Assembly: GCF_009760915.1 (NCBI RefSeq) | Contig: NZ_VIDQ01000029.1 | Span: 1 to 64,000 of the forward strand | DNA length: 64,000 nucleotides | From: Azohydromonas aeria | GTDB lineage: Bacteria; Pseudomonadota; Gammaproteobacteria; Burkholderiales; Burkholderiaceae_C | Reading direction: 5' to 3' | Shown: positions 23,676-32,797 of the stretch, one piece after another | How positions within the stretch are numbered: the stretch's first letter is position 1 | Layout of the letters: the number at the start of each line of letters is the position of its first letter | The notes under the pieces: generated by a model | Seen by the model: the letters and a program-made list of their open reading frames with translations, nothing else | Database searches by the model: none | What the model was told of the DNA's origin: nothing | Program-made: the position numbers and the translations under genes

Positions 23676-24038
23676 ATGTCTCCCTTGCTGCAAGCCGCCC
23701 TGGCCGAAGTCGAACCCCTCCTGGCCGCACGCGGCTGGACCCCGCCCGGCGCCGCCGTGCTGCGCGAGGCACAAGCGCTGCTGGACGCCACCGCCATGGC
23801 CTGGCCCGCGCCGGCCGTGGCCGTGGAGCCCGACGGCGCCGTGGCGCTGGAATGGGAAGCCGCCGGCCGCGGCTGGCTCAAGCTCAGCGTGCGCGGCCGC
23901 GGCGAGCTCGCGCACGAGGCCGTCATCGGCGGCGACGAGTTCGAGCAGGCCGAGCCGTGGACCGCCGCGCCCGACGCCGCGGCGTTGCCGGGCTGGGCGC
24001 ACGAGCTGCTGCGCCGGCTCTGGCCCTGTGACGCCTAG
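23676..24038 (+). CDS. Hypothetical protein, 120 residues
   Basis: A small soluble protein with an N-terminal helical part (LLQAALAEVEPLLAARGW), a beta-rich middle (VAVEPDGAVALEWEAAGRGWLKLSV) and a C-terminal helix ending in ELLRRLW. Codon use resembles its neighbours. No family was recognised. The start is ATG at 23676. It is divergent from the recombinase, sharing the 280-base intergenic region that contains the dif-like site. Confidence 0.6.
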   Translation: MSPLLQAALAEVEPLLAARGWTPPGAAVLREAQALLDATAMAWPAPAVAVEPDGAVALEWEAAGRGWLKLSVRGRGELAHEAVIGGDEFEQAEPWTAAPDAAALPGWAHELLRRLWPCDA

Positions 24039-24062
24039 CGTTCCGGGTGCGGGCGTCCTGCC

Positions 24063-24695
24063 CTACAGCTCGCTGACGATCTCGTGCGGACTCGGCCGCG
24101 GGCGCATCGGCTTGCGCCTGGTCACCGAGCCCAGGCTGACGAAGCACACCGCGTCCTCGTCCGGCGCCAGCCCGAACAGCGCGCGCAGCCGCGGCGAGCC
24201 CATGGCCTGGCCGCTGGTGAGCCCGCCACCGAAGCCCATGGCATGCGCCAGCAGCAGCAGGTTCTGCAGCGCGGCGCCCAGCGACACCAGCCGCTCCGCC
24301 GCCGGCGTGGGCGGCTCCACCGGCCCCAGCTTCACGACCGCCAGCATCAGCAGCGGCGCGCGGTGCGCCTTCTCGCGCGCGGACTCGCGCTGCTCGGCGG
24401 TGGCCTGCGCGTCGCGGTCCAGCAGCGCCGACTCGAACGCCTCGGCCAGCAGCGCGCGCTTGCCTTCGGGCACGATCACCAGCCGCCATGGCCGCAGCTC
24501 GTGGTGGTCCGGCGCGGCGGCGGCGGCCTGCAGCAGCCGCTCCAGTTGCGCCGCGTCAGGCCCTGGCGCCGTCAACCGCTTGGGCAGCACGTTCTGGCGT
24601 GAGGCGATTAGCCCCGCCGCCAGCGCCACCAGGTCGTCTTCGGCCCCGGCGGCAGGCATGGGGGTGTCGTTCGGTAAATCGGACATGGGCGTCAT
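24063..24695 (-). CDS. Nitroreductase family protein (YdjA-like)
   Basis: An FMN-dependent NAD(P)H oxidoreductase of the nitroreductase family, 210 residues. Family features include the early SRQNVLPKRL, the flavin-contact AAPDHHELRPWRLVIVP, and GLTSGQAMGSPRLRALFGL in the middle. The near C-terminal block VCFVSLGSV and PRPSPHEIV complete the YdjA type, which lacks the extra helix of NfsB. ATG at 24695 is the chosen start; ATG 24686 is equally possible, and neither has a clear ribosome site. Confidence 0.82.
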   Translation of the reverse strand: MTPMSDLPNDTPMPAAGAEDDLVALAAGLIASRQNVLPKRLTAPGPDAAQLERLLQAAAAAPDHHELRPWRLVIVPEGKRALLAEAFESALLDRDAQATAEQRESAREKAHRAPLLMLAVVKLGPVEPPTPAAERLVSLGAALQNLLLLAHAMGFGGGLTSGQAMGSPRLRALFGLAPDEDAVCFVSLGSVTRRKPMRPRPSPHEIVSEL

Positions 24696-25388
24696 GGCAG
24701 GAACTGCGGCAGGCGGGCGGCGGCCCGGACCGCGGATTGTCCCGGATCGGTTCCGGCCGGGCGCCCGGCCTGCGTCAAGGCACTCGGCGCCCGCACGGCC
24801 CGAGCCGGAGCGCCGGCCGCCGTGCCGAGTCTTTTTTTTCGGCGGCTCGGGTTCCGGCCACCCATCCCGTCCTTTCGGCAGTTTTTGCCTGCCCTCCACT
24901 GCAGCCTCGGATGCGGCGCTGCAACATGCAGCCAACGAATTAGGGTTAACGATAGGTTACAGCTTCCCGGGTCTGGGCACGGGAGCGGTTGATTCGGGCG
25001 GCGGCGTGAGTGCCGCACGGCGGACACTCGGCACGGTGAGGGGACCGGGCGGTTCGGCGCCGCGGCGCCGATGCCGCGTCCAGCCGGGTGCAGCGCAGCC
25101 CTTCGGGACCGTGCCGGATCGCACACCGAGGCCGGGTACCGGCGAAGTCCCGGGCCGCTTGCGCCGTTGCCGATGCGCTGCCGCGCCGCCGGGCGGCGTG
25201 TTCGGGGCGCGAGAGCGGCCCGCGGCGGGCATTCGCCAGCCTCGGCGCATGCCATGGCGGCCCCGGCCACCGTTGCCGCTGCTGACTTCATTGCCGCGGC
25301 GGCGCAAACGGCAACGGGCCGGCAATGCCGGCCCGTGACGGGGGGAGTAATGCGCGGCCGCTCGATGCGGCCGGCATTGATGTCAGCT
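24696..25388. other. 693-base stretch without a recognised gene
   Basis: No open frame here looks like protein: candidates are Arg/Pro/Gly-rich in every frame. It contains an 8-base T run at 24830-24842, a short AT-richer patch (24935-24962) and, at its right end, the terminator hairpin of the lipoprotein gene. Confidence 0.5.
25314..25336 (-). terminator. Terminator-like hairpin after the lipoprotein gene
   Basis: ACGGGCCGGC and GCCGGCCCGT are perfect 10-base arms around a 3-base loop, 52 bases after the stop codon of the leftward lipoprotein gene. On the minus strand the stem is followed by TTGCCGTTTG, only weakly T-rich, so it may rely partly on Rho. Confidence 0.55.
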
Positions 25389-26732
25389 TCAGCTCGGCAG
25401 CTTCGAGGCGCAGTTGCCGAATTTGGCCGGGCAGGCGCTGTCGAGCCCGCCGGTGCCGCCGGTCGGGAAGGCCTCGCCGCGGAACATGTTCAGCACGTTG
25501 CCCCAGGGGCGGCGCGGCTGGGAAATGTCGCGATACCAGAAGACGTAATTGCTGTAGAGCCGGTCGCGCGCGTAACGGTAAATCTCGCGCACGTTGGGCG
25601 GGTCGATCGGGCCGCCGTGATATTGACGCGCATAGCAGTCCGATTCCACCTTCATGCCGATCGGCACGCGGCCCTTGGCCTGCACGTTCCAGACATAAGC
25701 CGACCTTTCCAGCGCCGGGTCATTCACGAACACGTCCGGGCCGCCCATGCCCACACCCTTGTCCAACATGTTGGTGAACAGGGCCGGCACGAGCTTGGCC
25801 GGGTAATTAACGAACTGCAGCACCACGGTATTCGGGAAGGCCTGGCGCGCCGCGGTATTGATCTTGGCGAGGTTGGAGAACATTTTCTCCTTCTGCGCGT
25901 CGGTCAGCGGCCGCACGGTCTGGCCGAACGCCGTCTCAGTGAAGGTGATGCCCTCGAAATAGTTGTGGCGGTTGTAGCGCTTGCCCAGTTCCTGGATCAG
26001 CGCGATGAGGCGGTCACGCACGTCGTCGTCGTAGAGCGCCGCGTTCTCGCCGGAGCCGCCGTAGGCCGTGGTGATCTTGAAGGCGCCGCCGCTGAACCAG
26101 GGCTGGCGCAGGTAGTCGGGCACGGCCTTGGCGCCGCCGAAGTTCTTGGTGCCCAGCGTCAGGAAGAAGCGCTCGCCCTTGGCCGCGGCCTTGTTCAGGT
26201 AGCGGTCGATGCGCGAGAAGTCGTATTCGCCGCGGCCCTTTTCAAGCTGCGCCCAGTCGGCGCGCACCATGATGCCCTTGACGAACGGGAATTGCCGGGC
26301 TTCCTCGATGCCGGCCTCGATCATGAAATCGCCGGCATTGGAGCCGAACTCGATGTAATGGCCCGGGTTCCATTTCATGGTCCGGCCCGCATTGAGGCTG
26401 GCCCCGACCAGGCCGGTCGAGTTTTGCTCACGCACGAAAGCCAGCGGGTCCAGCACCGTGCCGTCGTCGAGCAGGTCATCGGCGCCGATGCGGGAATCCC
26501 AGCTCGAAATCGGCTCGCCCGCCGTCGCCGTAGCGGTCGCCACGCTCATGGATTTCTCGGTGGCGGTTTCAACGGCGGCCGCGGTGCCGGCAAATGCCGC
26601 CGCGGATTCATTCTGGGTAGAAATCTGAGCGGCGGTTTCGGACGAAACGTCCTCACCACCTCCGCAAGCTCCAAGAACGGCGGAGCTTGCAATGGCAATG
26701 GCCAAAAGTTTCCTTCGGGTCGCGAGTTTCAT
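25389..26732 (-). CDS. Large secreted lipoprotein, TIM-barrel hydrolase-like
   Basis: A 447-residue lipoprotein: signal peptide ending in the lipobox VLGAC, then a Ser/Thr/Ala-rich linker (about residues 30-70), then a globular part of about 370 residues. Segments such as FPFVKGIMVRADWAQLEKGRGEYDFSRID and GERFFLTLG look like early strands of a TIM barrel (the glycoside-hydrolase-like W-x-x-L-E-x-x-x-G-x-Y-x-W pattern); the Glu in GITFTETAFG could be catalytic. Six cysteines late in the chain could form disulfides. Codon use is visibly less GC-extreme than its neighbours, hinting at a different history. Substrate unknown. The start is ATG at 26732; no ribosome site is obvious. Confidence 0.6.
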   Translation of the reverse strand: MKLATRRKLLAIAIASSAVLGACGGGEDVSSETAAQISTQNESAAAFAGTAAAVETATEKSMSVATATATAGEPISSWDSRIGADDLLDDGTVLDPLAFVREQNSTGLVGASLNAGRTMKWNPGHYIEFGSNAGDFMIEAGIEEARQFPFVKGIMVRADWAQLEKGRGEYDFSRIDRYLNKAAAKGERFFLTLGTKNFGGAKAVPDYLRQPWFSGGAFKITTAYGGSGENAALYDDDVRDRLIALIQELGKRYNRHNYFEGITFTETAFGQTVRPLTDAQKEKMFSNLAKINTAARQAFPNTVVLQFVNYPAKLVPALFTNMLDKGVGMGGPDVFVNDPALERSAYVWNVQAKGRVPIGMKVESDCYARQYHGGPIDPPNVREIYRYARDRLYSNYVFWYRDISQPRRPWGNVLNMFRGEAFPTGGTGGLDSACPAKFGNCASKLPS

Positions 26733-26987
26733 TTGATGGTCAACAGCAGGCCCAGGCCTGCACACGCACGGCGTGCAGTCCAGGGTCGTTCACAAGCGGG
26801 TCCCGGCGTGGCGCTCTTGCGGGCGTCTCGTCGCTCAGGGTCGGTCAGGATGGCGCAGCACGTTGCTTCGTGGCGCGGACCGAACAATGCCATGGCAGGC
26901 AGGCGCCCGCGTTACGGCATCTTTGGAGGCGTAAGTGGATGCAGTTGAGCCCCGGCCGCGATGCGGACGGGGCTCACGTGAGGTTTG

Positions 26988-29831
26988 TCACACAGGCAAC
27001 AGTCGTGCCGCCGTCACCTTGAAGCCCGGGATCTTGGCCACGGCGTCGAGCGCGTCGCCGGTGAGCGTGTTGGCCGCGGCCTCCCAGAACGCGAACGGGA
27101 TGAAGATCTGGCCGCGCTGCACCTGCTCCGTCACGCTTGCACGCGCAACCACTTCGCCGTGGTGGGTCCGCACCCGCACCATCTGCCCATCGAGCACGCC
27201 CTGCGCCGCCGCGTCCATCGGGTGCACGCTCACCAGCGCCTCGGGCGCGATGGCGTCGAGCATGCTGGCGTGGCGCGTCATGGCCCCGGTGTGCCAGTGC
27301 TCCAGCACGCGCCCGGTGGTCAGCACGAACGGATAGTCACGGTCCGGCTGCTCCGCGCCCGGGCGGAAGGTGGTGGGCACGAGCGTGGCGCAGCCGTCGG
27401 CCGTGGGGAAGCTGTCCACGAACACCACGCCCTGGCCCGGCTGGTCCTCGGCCGGCGCGGGCGTGACCACCGCCTCCTCGCGCTGCAGCCGCGCCCAGGG
27501 CACGCCCGCCAGCGGCGCCATGACGCGGCGCATCTCCTCGTACACGCGCGCCACCGGCGCCTCGGCCGCGGCATGGCCGTCGCCGTCCTCGGCGCGCCAG
27601 TAGTCCCAGGGCGCGCCCAGGCGGCGGCCGAGCTGCTCGATGGCCCACAGGTCCTGCATCGCCTGCCCCGGCGGCGCCACGGCCGGGCGCCCGACCTGGA
27701 TGAGCCGGTCGGTGTTGGTGTAGGTGCCCCACTTCTCGGGCTGTGCCGAGGCCGGCAGCACCACGTCGGCCAGCAGCGCGGTCTCGGTGGCGAAGATGTC
27801 CTGCACCACCAGGTGCTGCAGCCCGGCCAGCGCCTGGCGCGCGAAGTTCAGGTCCGGGTCGCTCATGGCCGGGTTCTCGCCCTCCACGAACAGGCCGCGG
27901 ATCTGGCCGTCGTGCGCCGCGTGCATGATCTCCACCACCGTCATGCCGGGCCGCGCGTCCAGGGCCGTGCCGCCCCACAGCGCCTCGAACTGCTGGCGCA
28001 CCGCCGCCTCGCTCACGCGCTGGTAGTTGGGCAGCATCATCGGGATCAGCCCCGCGTCGCTGGCGCCCTGCACGTTGTTCTGCCCGCGCAGCGGGTGCAG
28101 CCCGGTGCCGGGCCGGCCGATCTGCCCGGTGATCAGCGCCAGCGCGATCAGCCCGCGCGCGTTGTCGGTGCCGTGCACGTGCTGGCTCACGCCCATGCCC
28201 CACAGGATCATGGCGCTGCGCGCGCGGGCGTAGCTGCGCGCCACCTCGCGGATGGTCTCGGCCGGGATGCCGCAGATCTCGGCCATGCGCTCCGGCGTGG
28301 ACTCGGCCACCGAGGCCTTCAGCTGCTCGTAGCCGTTGACGCGCGCGGCGATGAAGGCCTCGTCCGTCAGCCCTTCCGCGATGATCACGTGCAGCAGCCC
28401 GTTGAGCAGCGCCACGTCGGTGTCGGGGCGGAACTGCAGGTGCCACTTCGCGCGGCGCGAGAGCTGCTGCCGGCGCGGGTCGGCAATGATCAGCGTGGTT
28501 GTGCCCGCATCCACCGCGTTCTTGATGAAGGTGGCCGCCACCGGGTGGTTCACCGTCGGGTTCGCGCCGATGAGCAGCACCACCTCGGCCTGCGCCACGT
28601 CGGCCACCGGGTTGCTCACCGCGCCGGAGCCGATGCCCTCCAGCAGCGCCGCCACCGAGCTGGCATGGCACAGCCGCGTGCAGTGGTCCACGTGCGCGCT
28701 CCTGAACACCTGGCGCACCAGCTTCTGGAACAGGTAGGCCTCCTCGTTGCTGCCCTTGGCCGAGCCGAAGCCCGCCAGCGGCGAGTCGAAGCCGGGCTGC
28801 GCCGCGTCGCGGATGCGGGCGAAGCCCTGCGCGGCAAGGTCCAGCGCCTCGTCCCAGGTCGCCTCGCGGAACAGCTCGTCCAGGCGCTTCGCGCCGGACT
28901 TCACCGCCTCGATGTCGGCCGGGGTCTTGGCCACGCCCTCGCGGCGCACCAGCGGCACCGTCAGGCGGCGCGGGTTGTGGATGTAGTCGAAGCCGAAGCG
29001 GCCCTTGACGCAGAGCCGCCCGCGGTTGGCCGGGCCGTCGCGGCCGGTGACGGTGTGGATGCGCTCGCCGCCGGCGCCGTCGGGGCCGACGTTCCAGGTC
29101 AGCTGGCAGCCCACGCCGCAGTACGGGCACACCGAATCGACCTGCTTCGTGACCTCGGCCAGGCCCGCGCCGCGCGCGGGCATGAGCGCGCCGGTCGGGC
29201 AGGCCTGCACGCACTCGCCGCAGGCCACGCAGCTGGACTGGCCCAGCGGGTCGCCCGCGTCGAAGACGATGCGCTCGGCGGCACCCCGCAGCGCCAGCCC
29301 GATCACGTCGTTGCCCTGCTCCTCGCGGCAGGCGCGCACGCAGCGGGTGCACTGGATGCAGGCATCGAGGTTGACGGCGATGGCGGCGTGGCTGAGATCG
29401 GGCGCGGCGTAGCTGCGCGGCCGCTCGGGCAGGCGTCCGCGCGGCACGGCCAGCGCGTCGGCCCACTGCGTCAGCTCGGACTCGCGCGTGTACTGGTCGC
29501 TGCTGCCGGCGTCGCTGACCAGCAGCTCCAGCACCATGGCGCGCGCCTTGGCGGCGCGCGGGCTGTCGATGCTGACCTTCATGCCCGGCGCCGCGGCGCG
29601 GCAGCACGAGGCGGCCAGCGTGCGCTCGCCCTCGACCTCGACCATGCACGCGCGGCAGTTGCCCACCGGGCGCAGGCCGTCGGTGTGGCACAGGTGCGGA
29701 ATCTCGACGCCCTCGCGCAGCGCGACCTGCCACAGCGTCTCGCCGGGCACGGCCTTGACGTTGCGGCCGTCCAGCGTCAGCTCGATGGGCTCCATGGCCT
29801 GCAAGGCCTGAACAGAGGTGGGTGCGTTCAC
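26988..29831 (-). CDS. fdhA: NAD-dependent formate dehydrogenase, alpha (molybdopterin) subunit
   Basis: Oxidises formate to CO2 at a Mo or W bis-MGD centre and passes electrons through Fe-S clusters. The 947-residue product has an N-terminal [2Fe-2S] ferredoxin domain (CHTDGLRPVGNCRACMVEVEG), a His/Cys cluster region, two [4Fe-4S] motifs (CIQCTRCVRACREEQG, CVACGECVQACPTG), the CPYCGVGC cluster and the molybdopterin domains. The catalytic residue is Cys (DHCTRLCHASS), not selenocysteine. The C-terminal domain carries VLTTGRVLEHWHTGAMTR. The length matches the Fdh1 alpha subunit of methylotrophs. The start is GTG at 29831, overlapping the fdhB stop by GTGA, so the pair is translationally coupled. 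Confidence 0.92.
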   Translation of the reverse strand: MNAPTSVQALQAMEPIELTLDGRNVKAVPGETLWQVALREGVEIPHLCHTDGLRPVGNCRACMVEVEGERTLAASCCRAAAPGMKVSIDSPRAAKARAMVLELLVSDAGSSDQYTRESELTQWADALAVPRGRLPERPRSYAAPDLSHAAIAVNLDACIQCTRCVRACREEQGNDVIGLALRGAAERIVFDAGDPLGQSSCVACGECVQACPTGALMPARGAGLAEVTKQVDSVCPYCGVGCQLTWNVGPDGAGGERIHTVTGRDGPANRGRLCVKGRFGFDYIHNPRRLTVPLVRREGVAKTPADIEAVKSGAKRLDELFREATWDEALDLAAQGFARIRDAAQPGFDSPLAGFGSAKGSNEEAYLFQKLVRQVFRSAHVDHCTRLCHASSVAALLEGIGSGAVSNPVADVAQAEVVLLIGANPTVNHPVAATFIKNAVDAGTTTLIIADPRRQQLSRRAKWHLQFRPDTDVALLNGLLHVIIAEGLTDEAFIAARVNGYEQLKASVAESTPERMAEICGIPAETIREVARSYARARSAMILWGMGVSQHVHGTDNARGLIALALITGQIGRPGTGLHPLRGQNNVQGASDAGLIPMMLPNYQRVSEAAVRQQFEALWGGTALDARPGMTVVEIMHAAHDGQIRGLFVEGENPAMSDPDLNFARQALAGLQHLVVQDIFATETALLADVVLPASAQPEKWGTYTNTDRLIQVGRPAVAPPGQAMQDLWAIEQLGRRLGAPWDYWRAEDGDGHAAAEAPVARVYEEMRRVMAPLAGVPWARLQREEAVVTPAPAEDQPGQGVVFVDSFPTADGCATLVPTTFRPGAEQPDRDYPFVLTTGRVLEHWHTGAMTRHASMLDAIAPEALVSVHPMDAAAQGVLDGQMVRVRTHHGEVVARASVTEQVQRGQIFIPFAFWEAAANTLTGDALDAVAKIPGFKVTAARLLPV

Positions 29832-31543
29832 GGCTGCAGCTCCTGCGGGAAGTAGTTGACGACGCAGTCGACGGGGTTCGGCGCGGCCTGGCCCAGGCCG
29901 CAGATGGAGGCGTCGCGCATGACCTGCGACAGCTCGGCCAGCAGCGCGGTGTTCCAGCGGTCGGTGGCGATGAGCTCGCTGATCTTGGCCGTGCCGCTGC
30001 GGCACGGCGTGCACTGGCCGCAGCTCTCGTCGGCGAAGAAGTGCATCAGGTTGCGCGCGGCGTCCGTGGCGCGGTCGTGCTGCGACAGCACCATGACGGC
30101 CGCGGAGCCGATGAAGCAGCCGTGCGGCTGCAGCGTGTCGAAGTCCAGCGGCACGTCGGCCAGCCGCGCCGGCAGGATGCCGCCCGACGCCCCGCCGGGC
30201 AGGTAGGCGTAGAGCTCGTGGCCGGGCAGCATGCCGCCGCAGTACTCGTCGATGAGCTCGCGCAGCGTGATGCCCGCCGGCGCCAGGTGCACGCCGGGCT
30301 TCATCACGCGCCCCGACACCGAGAAGCTGCGCAGCCCCTTGCGGCCGTTGCGGCCCTGGCTGCTGAACCACTGCGGGCCGCGCTCCAGCAGGTCGCGCAC
30401 CCAGTACAGCGTCTCGAAGTTGTGCTCCAGCGTGGGCCGGCCGAAGAGGCCGACCTGCGCCACGTAGGGCGGGCGCAGCCGCGGCATGCCGCGCTTGCCC
30501 TCGATCGACTCGATCATCGCCGACTCCTCGCCGCAGATGTAGGCGCCGGCGCCGCGGCGCAGCTCGATCAGCGGCAGCCCGCCTTCGGGCGGATGGGCCT
30601 GCAGCCGCGCCAGCTCGGTCTCCAGGATCGCGCGGCAGGCGTGGTACTCGTCGCGCAGATAGATGTAGACGGCGCTGATGCCCACGGCCCAGGCCGCGAC
30701 CAGCATGCCCTCGAGGAAGCGGTGCGGGTCGCGCTCCAGGTAGTGGCGGTCCTTGAAGGTGCCGGGCTCGCCCTCGTCGATGTTCACCGCCATCAGCCGC
30801 GGCGCCGGCTCCTGGCTCACCAGGCGCCACTTGCGCCCCGTGGGGAAGCCCGCGCCGCCCAGGCCGCGCAACCCCGCGTCGGACAGCGTGGTGAAGACCT
30901 CTTCCACCGTGCGCTCGCCGCGCCGGCAGGCCTCCAGCAGCCGGTAGCCGCCGGCGGCGCGGTAGTCGGGCAGCGTCGCGTAGGGCTCGGGATCGTGGCG
31001 CGTGAGGTCCTGCTCGACGGCTTGAACCACCCGCTCCACGGTCGCCTGGCGCACCGGGTGCTGGTGCACCACCGCCACCGGCGCCTGCTCGCAGCGGCCC
31101 ACGCAGGGCGCGGCCACCACGCGCACGTCGGTGCCCAGCAGCGCGGGCAGCTTCTCCAGCAGCGCTTCGGAGCCGGCCAGGCTGCAGCTCAGGCTCTCGC
31201 ACACGCGCACCGTCAGGCGCGGCGGCGCGGGATAAGTGCCGTCGGCGTTCTCGCGCACCACGTCGAAGTGGTGATAGAAGCTCGCGACCTCGTAGACCTC
31301 GGTCTGCGCCAGCTTCAGGCGCTGCGCCAGCGCCGCCAGGTGGTCGGTACGCAGCTGGCCGAAGCGGTCGTTGATCGCGTGCAGGTGCTCGATCAGCAGG
31401 TCGCGCCGCGGTTCCAGGTGCGCGGTGGTGGTGGCCACCTCCGACAGTGCCGTGGCCGTCACGGGCCGCTCACGCTGGGTGCGCTGGCCTTTCCGGCGCG
31501 GTTCGTCCGCCAGTACCGGGCGGATCGGGATCACGCTGCTCAT
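29828..31543 (-). CDS. fdhB: NAD-dependent formate dehydrogenase, fused NuoE/NuoF-like beta subunit
   Basis: Transfers electrons from the alpha subunit to NAD. The 571-residue product fuses a NuoE-like [2Fe-2S] domain (residues about 60-190; CESLSC and APCVGRC cysteines) with a NuoF-like domain (FMN loop GLRGLGGAGFPTGRKW, NAD part GAGAYICGEESAMIESIEG, and the [4Fe-4S] ESCGQCTPCRSG). The fusion and length are those of FDH1-type beta subunits; in Cupriavidus the two parts are separate genes. ATG at 31543 has AAGGAG eight bases upstream. No fdhD or fdsD gene lies nearby, so accessory proteins must be encoded elsewhere. Confidence 0.92.
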   Translation of the reverse strand: MSSVIPIRPVLADEPRRKGQRTQRERPVTATALSEVATTTAHLEPRRDLLIEHLHAINDRFGQLRTDHLAALAQRLKLAQTEVYEVASFYHHFDVVRENADGTYPAPPRLTVRVCESLSCSLAGSEALLEKLPALLGTDVRVVAAPCVGRCEQAPVAVVHQHPVRQATVERVVQAVEQDLTRHDPEPYATLPDYRAAGGYRLLEACRRGERTVEEVFTTLSDAGLRGLGGAGFPTGRKWRLVSQEPAPRLMAVNIDEGEPGTFKDRHYLERDPHRFLEGMLVAAWAVGISAVYIYLRDEYHACRAILETELARLQAHPPEGGLPLIELRRGAGAYICGEESAMIESIEGKRGMPRLRPPYVAQVGLFGRPTLEHNFETLYWVRDLLERGPQWFSSQGRNGRKGLRSFSVSGRVMKPGVHLAPAGITLRELIDEYCGGMLPGHELYAYLPGGASGGILPARLADVPLDFDTLQPHGCFIGSAAVMVLSQHDRATDAARNLMHFFADESCGQCTPCRSGTAKISELIATDRWNTALLAELSQVMRDASICGLGQAAPNPVDCVVNYFPQELQP

Positions 31544-31667
31544 GGCTTGGTCTCCTTCGCGGGGCCCCAGGAACGGGCCGCCATATGTTCGAATTGACCG
31601 GAACTCCGTCCGGGCATGCAGGCATGATGGCCCGCAGCGCCCAACCAAATATGCAAGGTCTTGCCAG

Positions 31668-32753
31668 ATGTTCCGAATCCGCATCACGCCGCGCTGGGAG
31701 CTGGGCCGCCGCGACGGCGCCGCGCCCGAAGCGCCGGCCGACACCACGGCGCTGATCGCGCTGCTGGGCGCCATCGCCGAGACCGGCGCCATTGCCGAGG
31801 GCGCGCGCGTGCTGGGGCTGAGCTACCGCAACGCCTGGGGGCAGATCAAGGCGGCCGAAGGGCTGTTCGGCCAGCCGCTGCTGGTGGCGGGGCGCGGGCG
31901 CGGCTCCACGCTCACGCCGCTGGCCGAGAAGCTGATCTGGGCCGACAAGCGCATCGCGGCGCGGCTGTCGCCGCTGCTGCAGTCGCTGGCTTCGGAGCTG
32001 GAGGGCGAGCTGGACCGCACCCTGCCCGTGCCACCGCGCGCGCTGCGGCTGCATGCCAGCCACGGCTTCGCGGTGGCGGCGCTGCTGGAGCAGCTGCAGG
32101 CGGCCGATCAGCCGCTGGAGCTGCGCTACCGCAACAGCTTCGAGTCGGTGGCATCGCTCGCGCACGGCGAGTGCGAGCTGGCGGGCTTTCACGTGCCCAT
32201 CGGTGAGTTCGAAGCGCCCGCCGCCGAGCGCTACCGCCCGTGGCTGCGCAATGTGAAGCACCGGCTGGTGCACCTGGCGGTGCGGACGCAGGGGCTGTTC
32301 GCCGCGCCCGGCAACCCGCGCCGGGTGGCGGGCATCGAGGACCTGAAGCGCCCGGACCTGCGCTTCGTGAACCGCCCCGCCGGCTCCGGCACGCGGCTGC
32401 TGACGGAGCTGCTGCTGGCGCGCCACGGCATCGTCCCGGCGCAGGTCAGCGGCTGGGACAACGCCGAGTTCACGCACGCGGCGGTGGCGGCCTTCATCGC
32501 CAGCGGCATGGCCGACGTGGGCGTGGGCGTGCAGACCGCCGCGCAGCGCTTCGGCCTGACCTTCGTCCCGCTGCTGCGCGAGCGCTACTTCCTGGCCTTC
32601 AATGCCGCCGACGAAGGGCGGCCGGACCTGCAGGCGCTGCTGGCGCTGATGCGCTCGCCGGCCTACCGCGCCGCGGTGGCGGCGCTGCCGGGCTACGAGG
32701 CGGCGCGCACGGGCGAGGTGTGCGGGGTGCGGGAGGCGGGGTTCACAAGCTGA
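31668..32753 (+). CDS. ModE/LysR-like HTH regulator with substrate-binding domain
   Basis: A 361-residue transcription regulator. The N-terminal winged helix (LLGAIAETGAIAEGARVLGLSYRNAWGQI) is ModE/LysR-type. The C-terminal 230 residues are a periplasmic-binding-protein-like domain (RALRLHASHGFAVAALLEQL; FVNRPAGSGTRLLTELLL; ASGMADVGVGVQTAA), the type found in molybdate or small-oxyanion-sensing regulators. It is divergent from fdhB across 125 bases; by position it probably controls the formate dehydrogenase operon in response to formate or molybdate/tungstate. The start is ATG at 31668. Confidence 0.8.
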   Translation: MFRIRITPRWELGRRDGAAPEAPADTTALIALLGAIAETGAIAEGARVLGLSYRNAWGQIKAAEGLFGQPLLVAGRGRGSTLTPLAEKLIWADKRIAARLSPLLQSLASELEGELDRTLPVPPRALRLHASHGFAVAALLEQLQAADQPLELRYRNSFESVASLAHGECELAGFHVPIGEFEAPAAERYRPWLRNVKHRLVHLAVRTQGLFAAPGNPRRVAGIEDLKRPDLRFVNRPAGSGTRLLTELLLARHGIVPAQVSGWDNAEFTHAAVAAFIASGMADVGVGVQTAAQRFGLTFVPLLRERYFLAFNAADEGRPDLQALLALMRSPAYRAAVAALPGYEAARTGEVCGVREAGFTS

Positions 32754-32797
32754 CGCCCGCCGCCGCAGTCGTCGCCATCCCCTGTAAGGTGCCGCGC

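Noticed and set aside
24830..24842. Run of T with nearby inverted repeat, considered a terminator
   Set aside because: No plus-strand gene ends within 790 bases, and on the minus strand it precedes rather than follows the nitroreductase.
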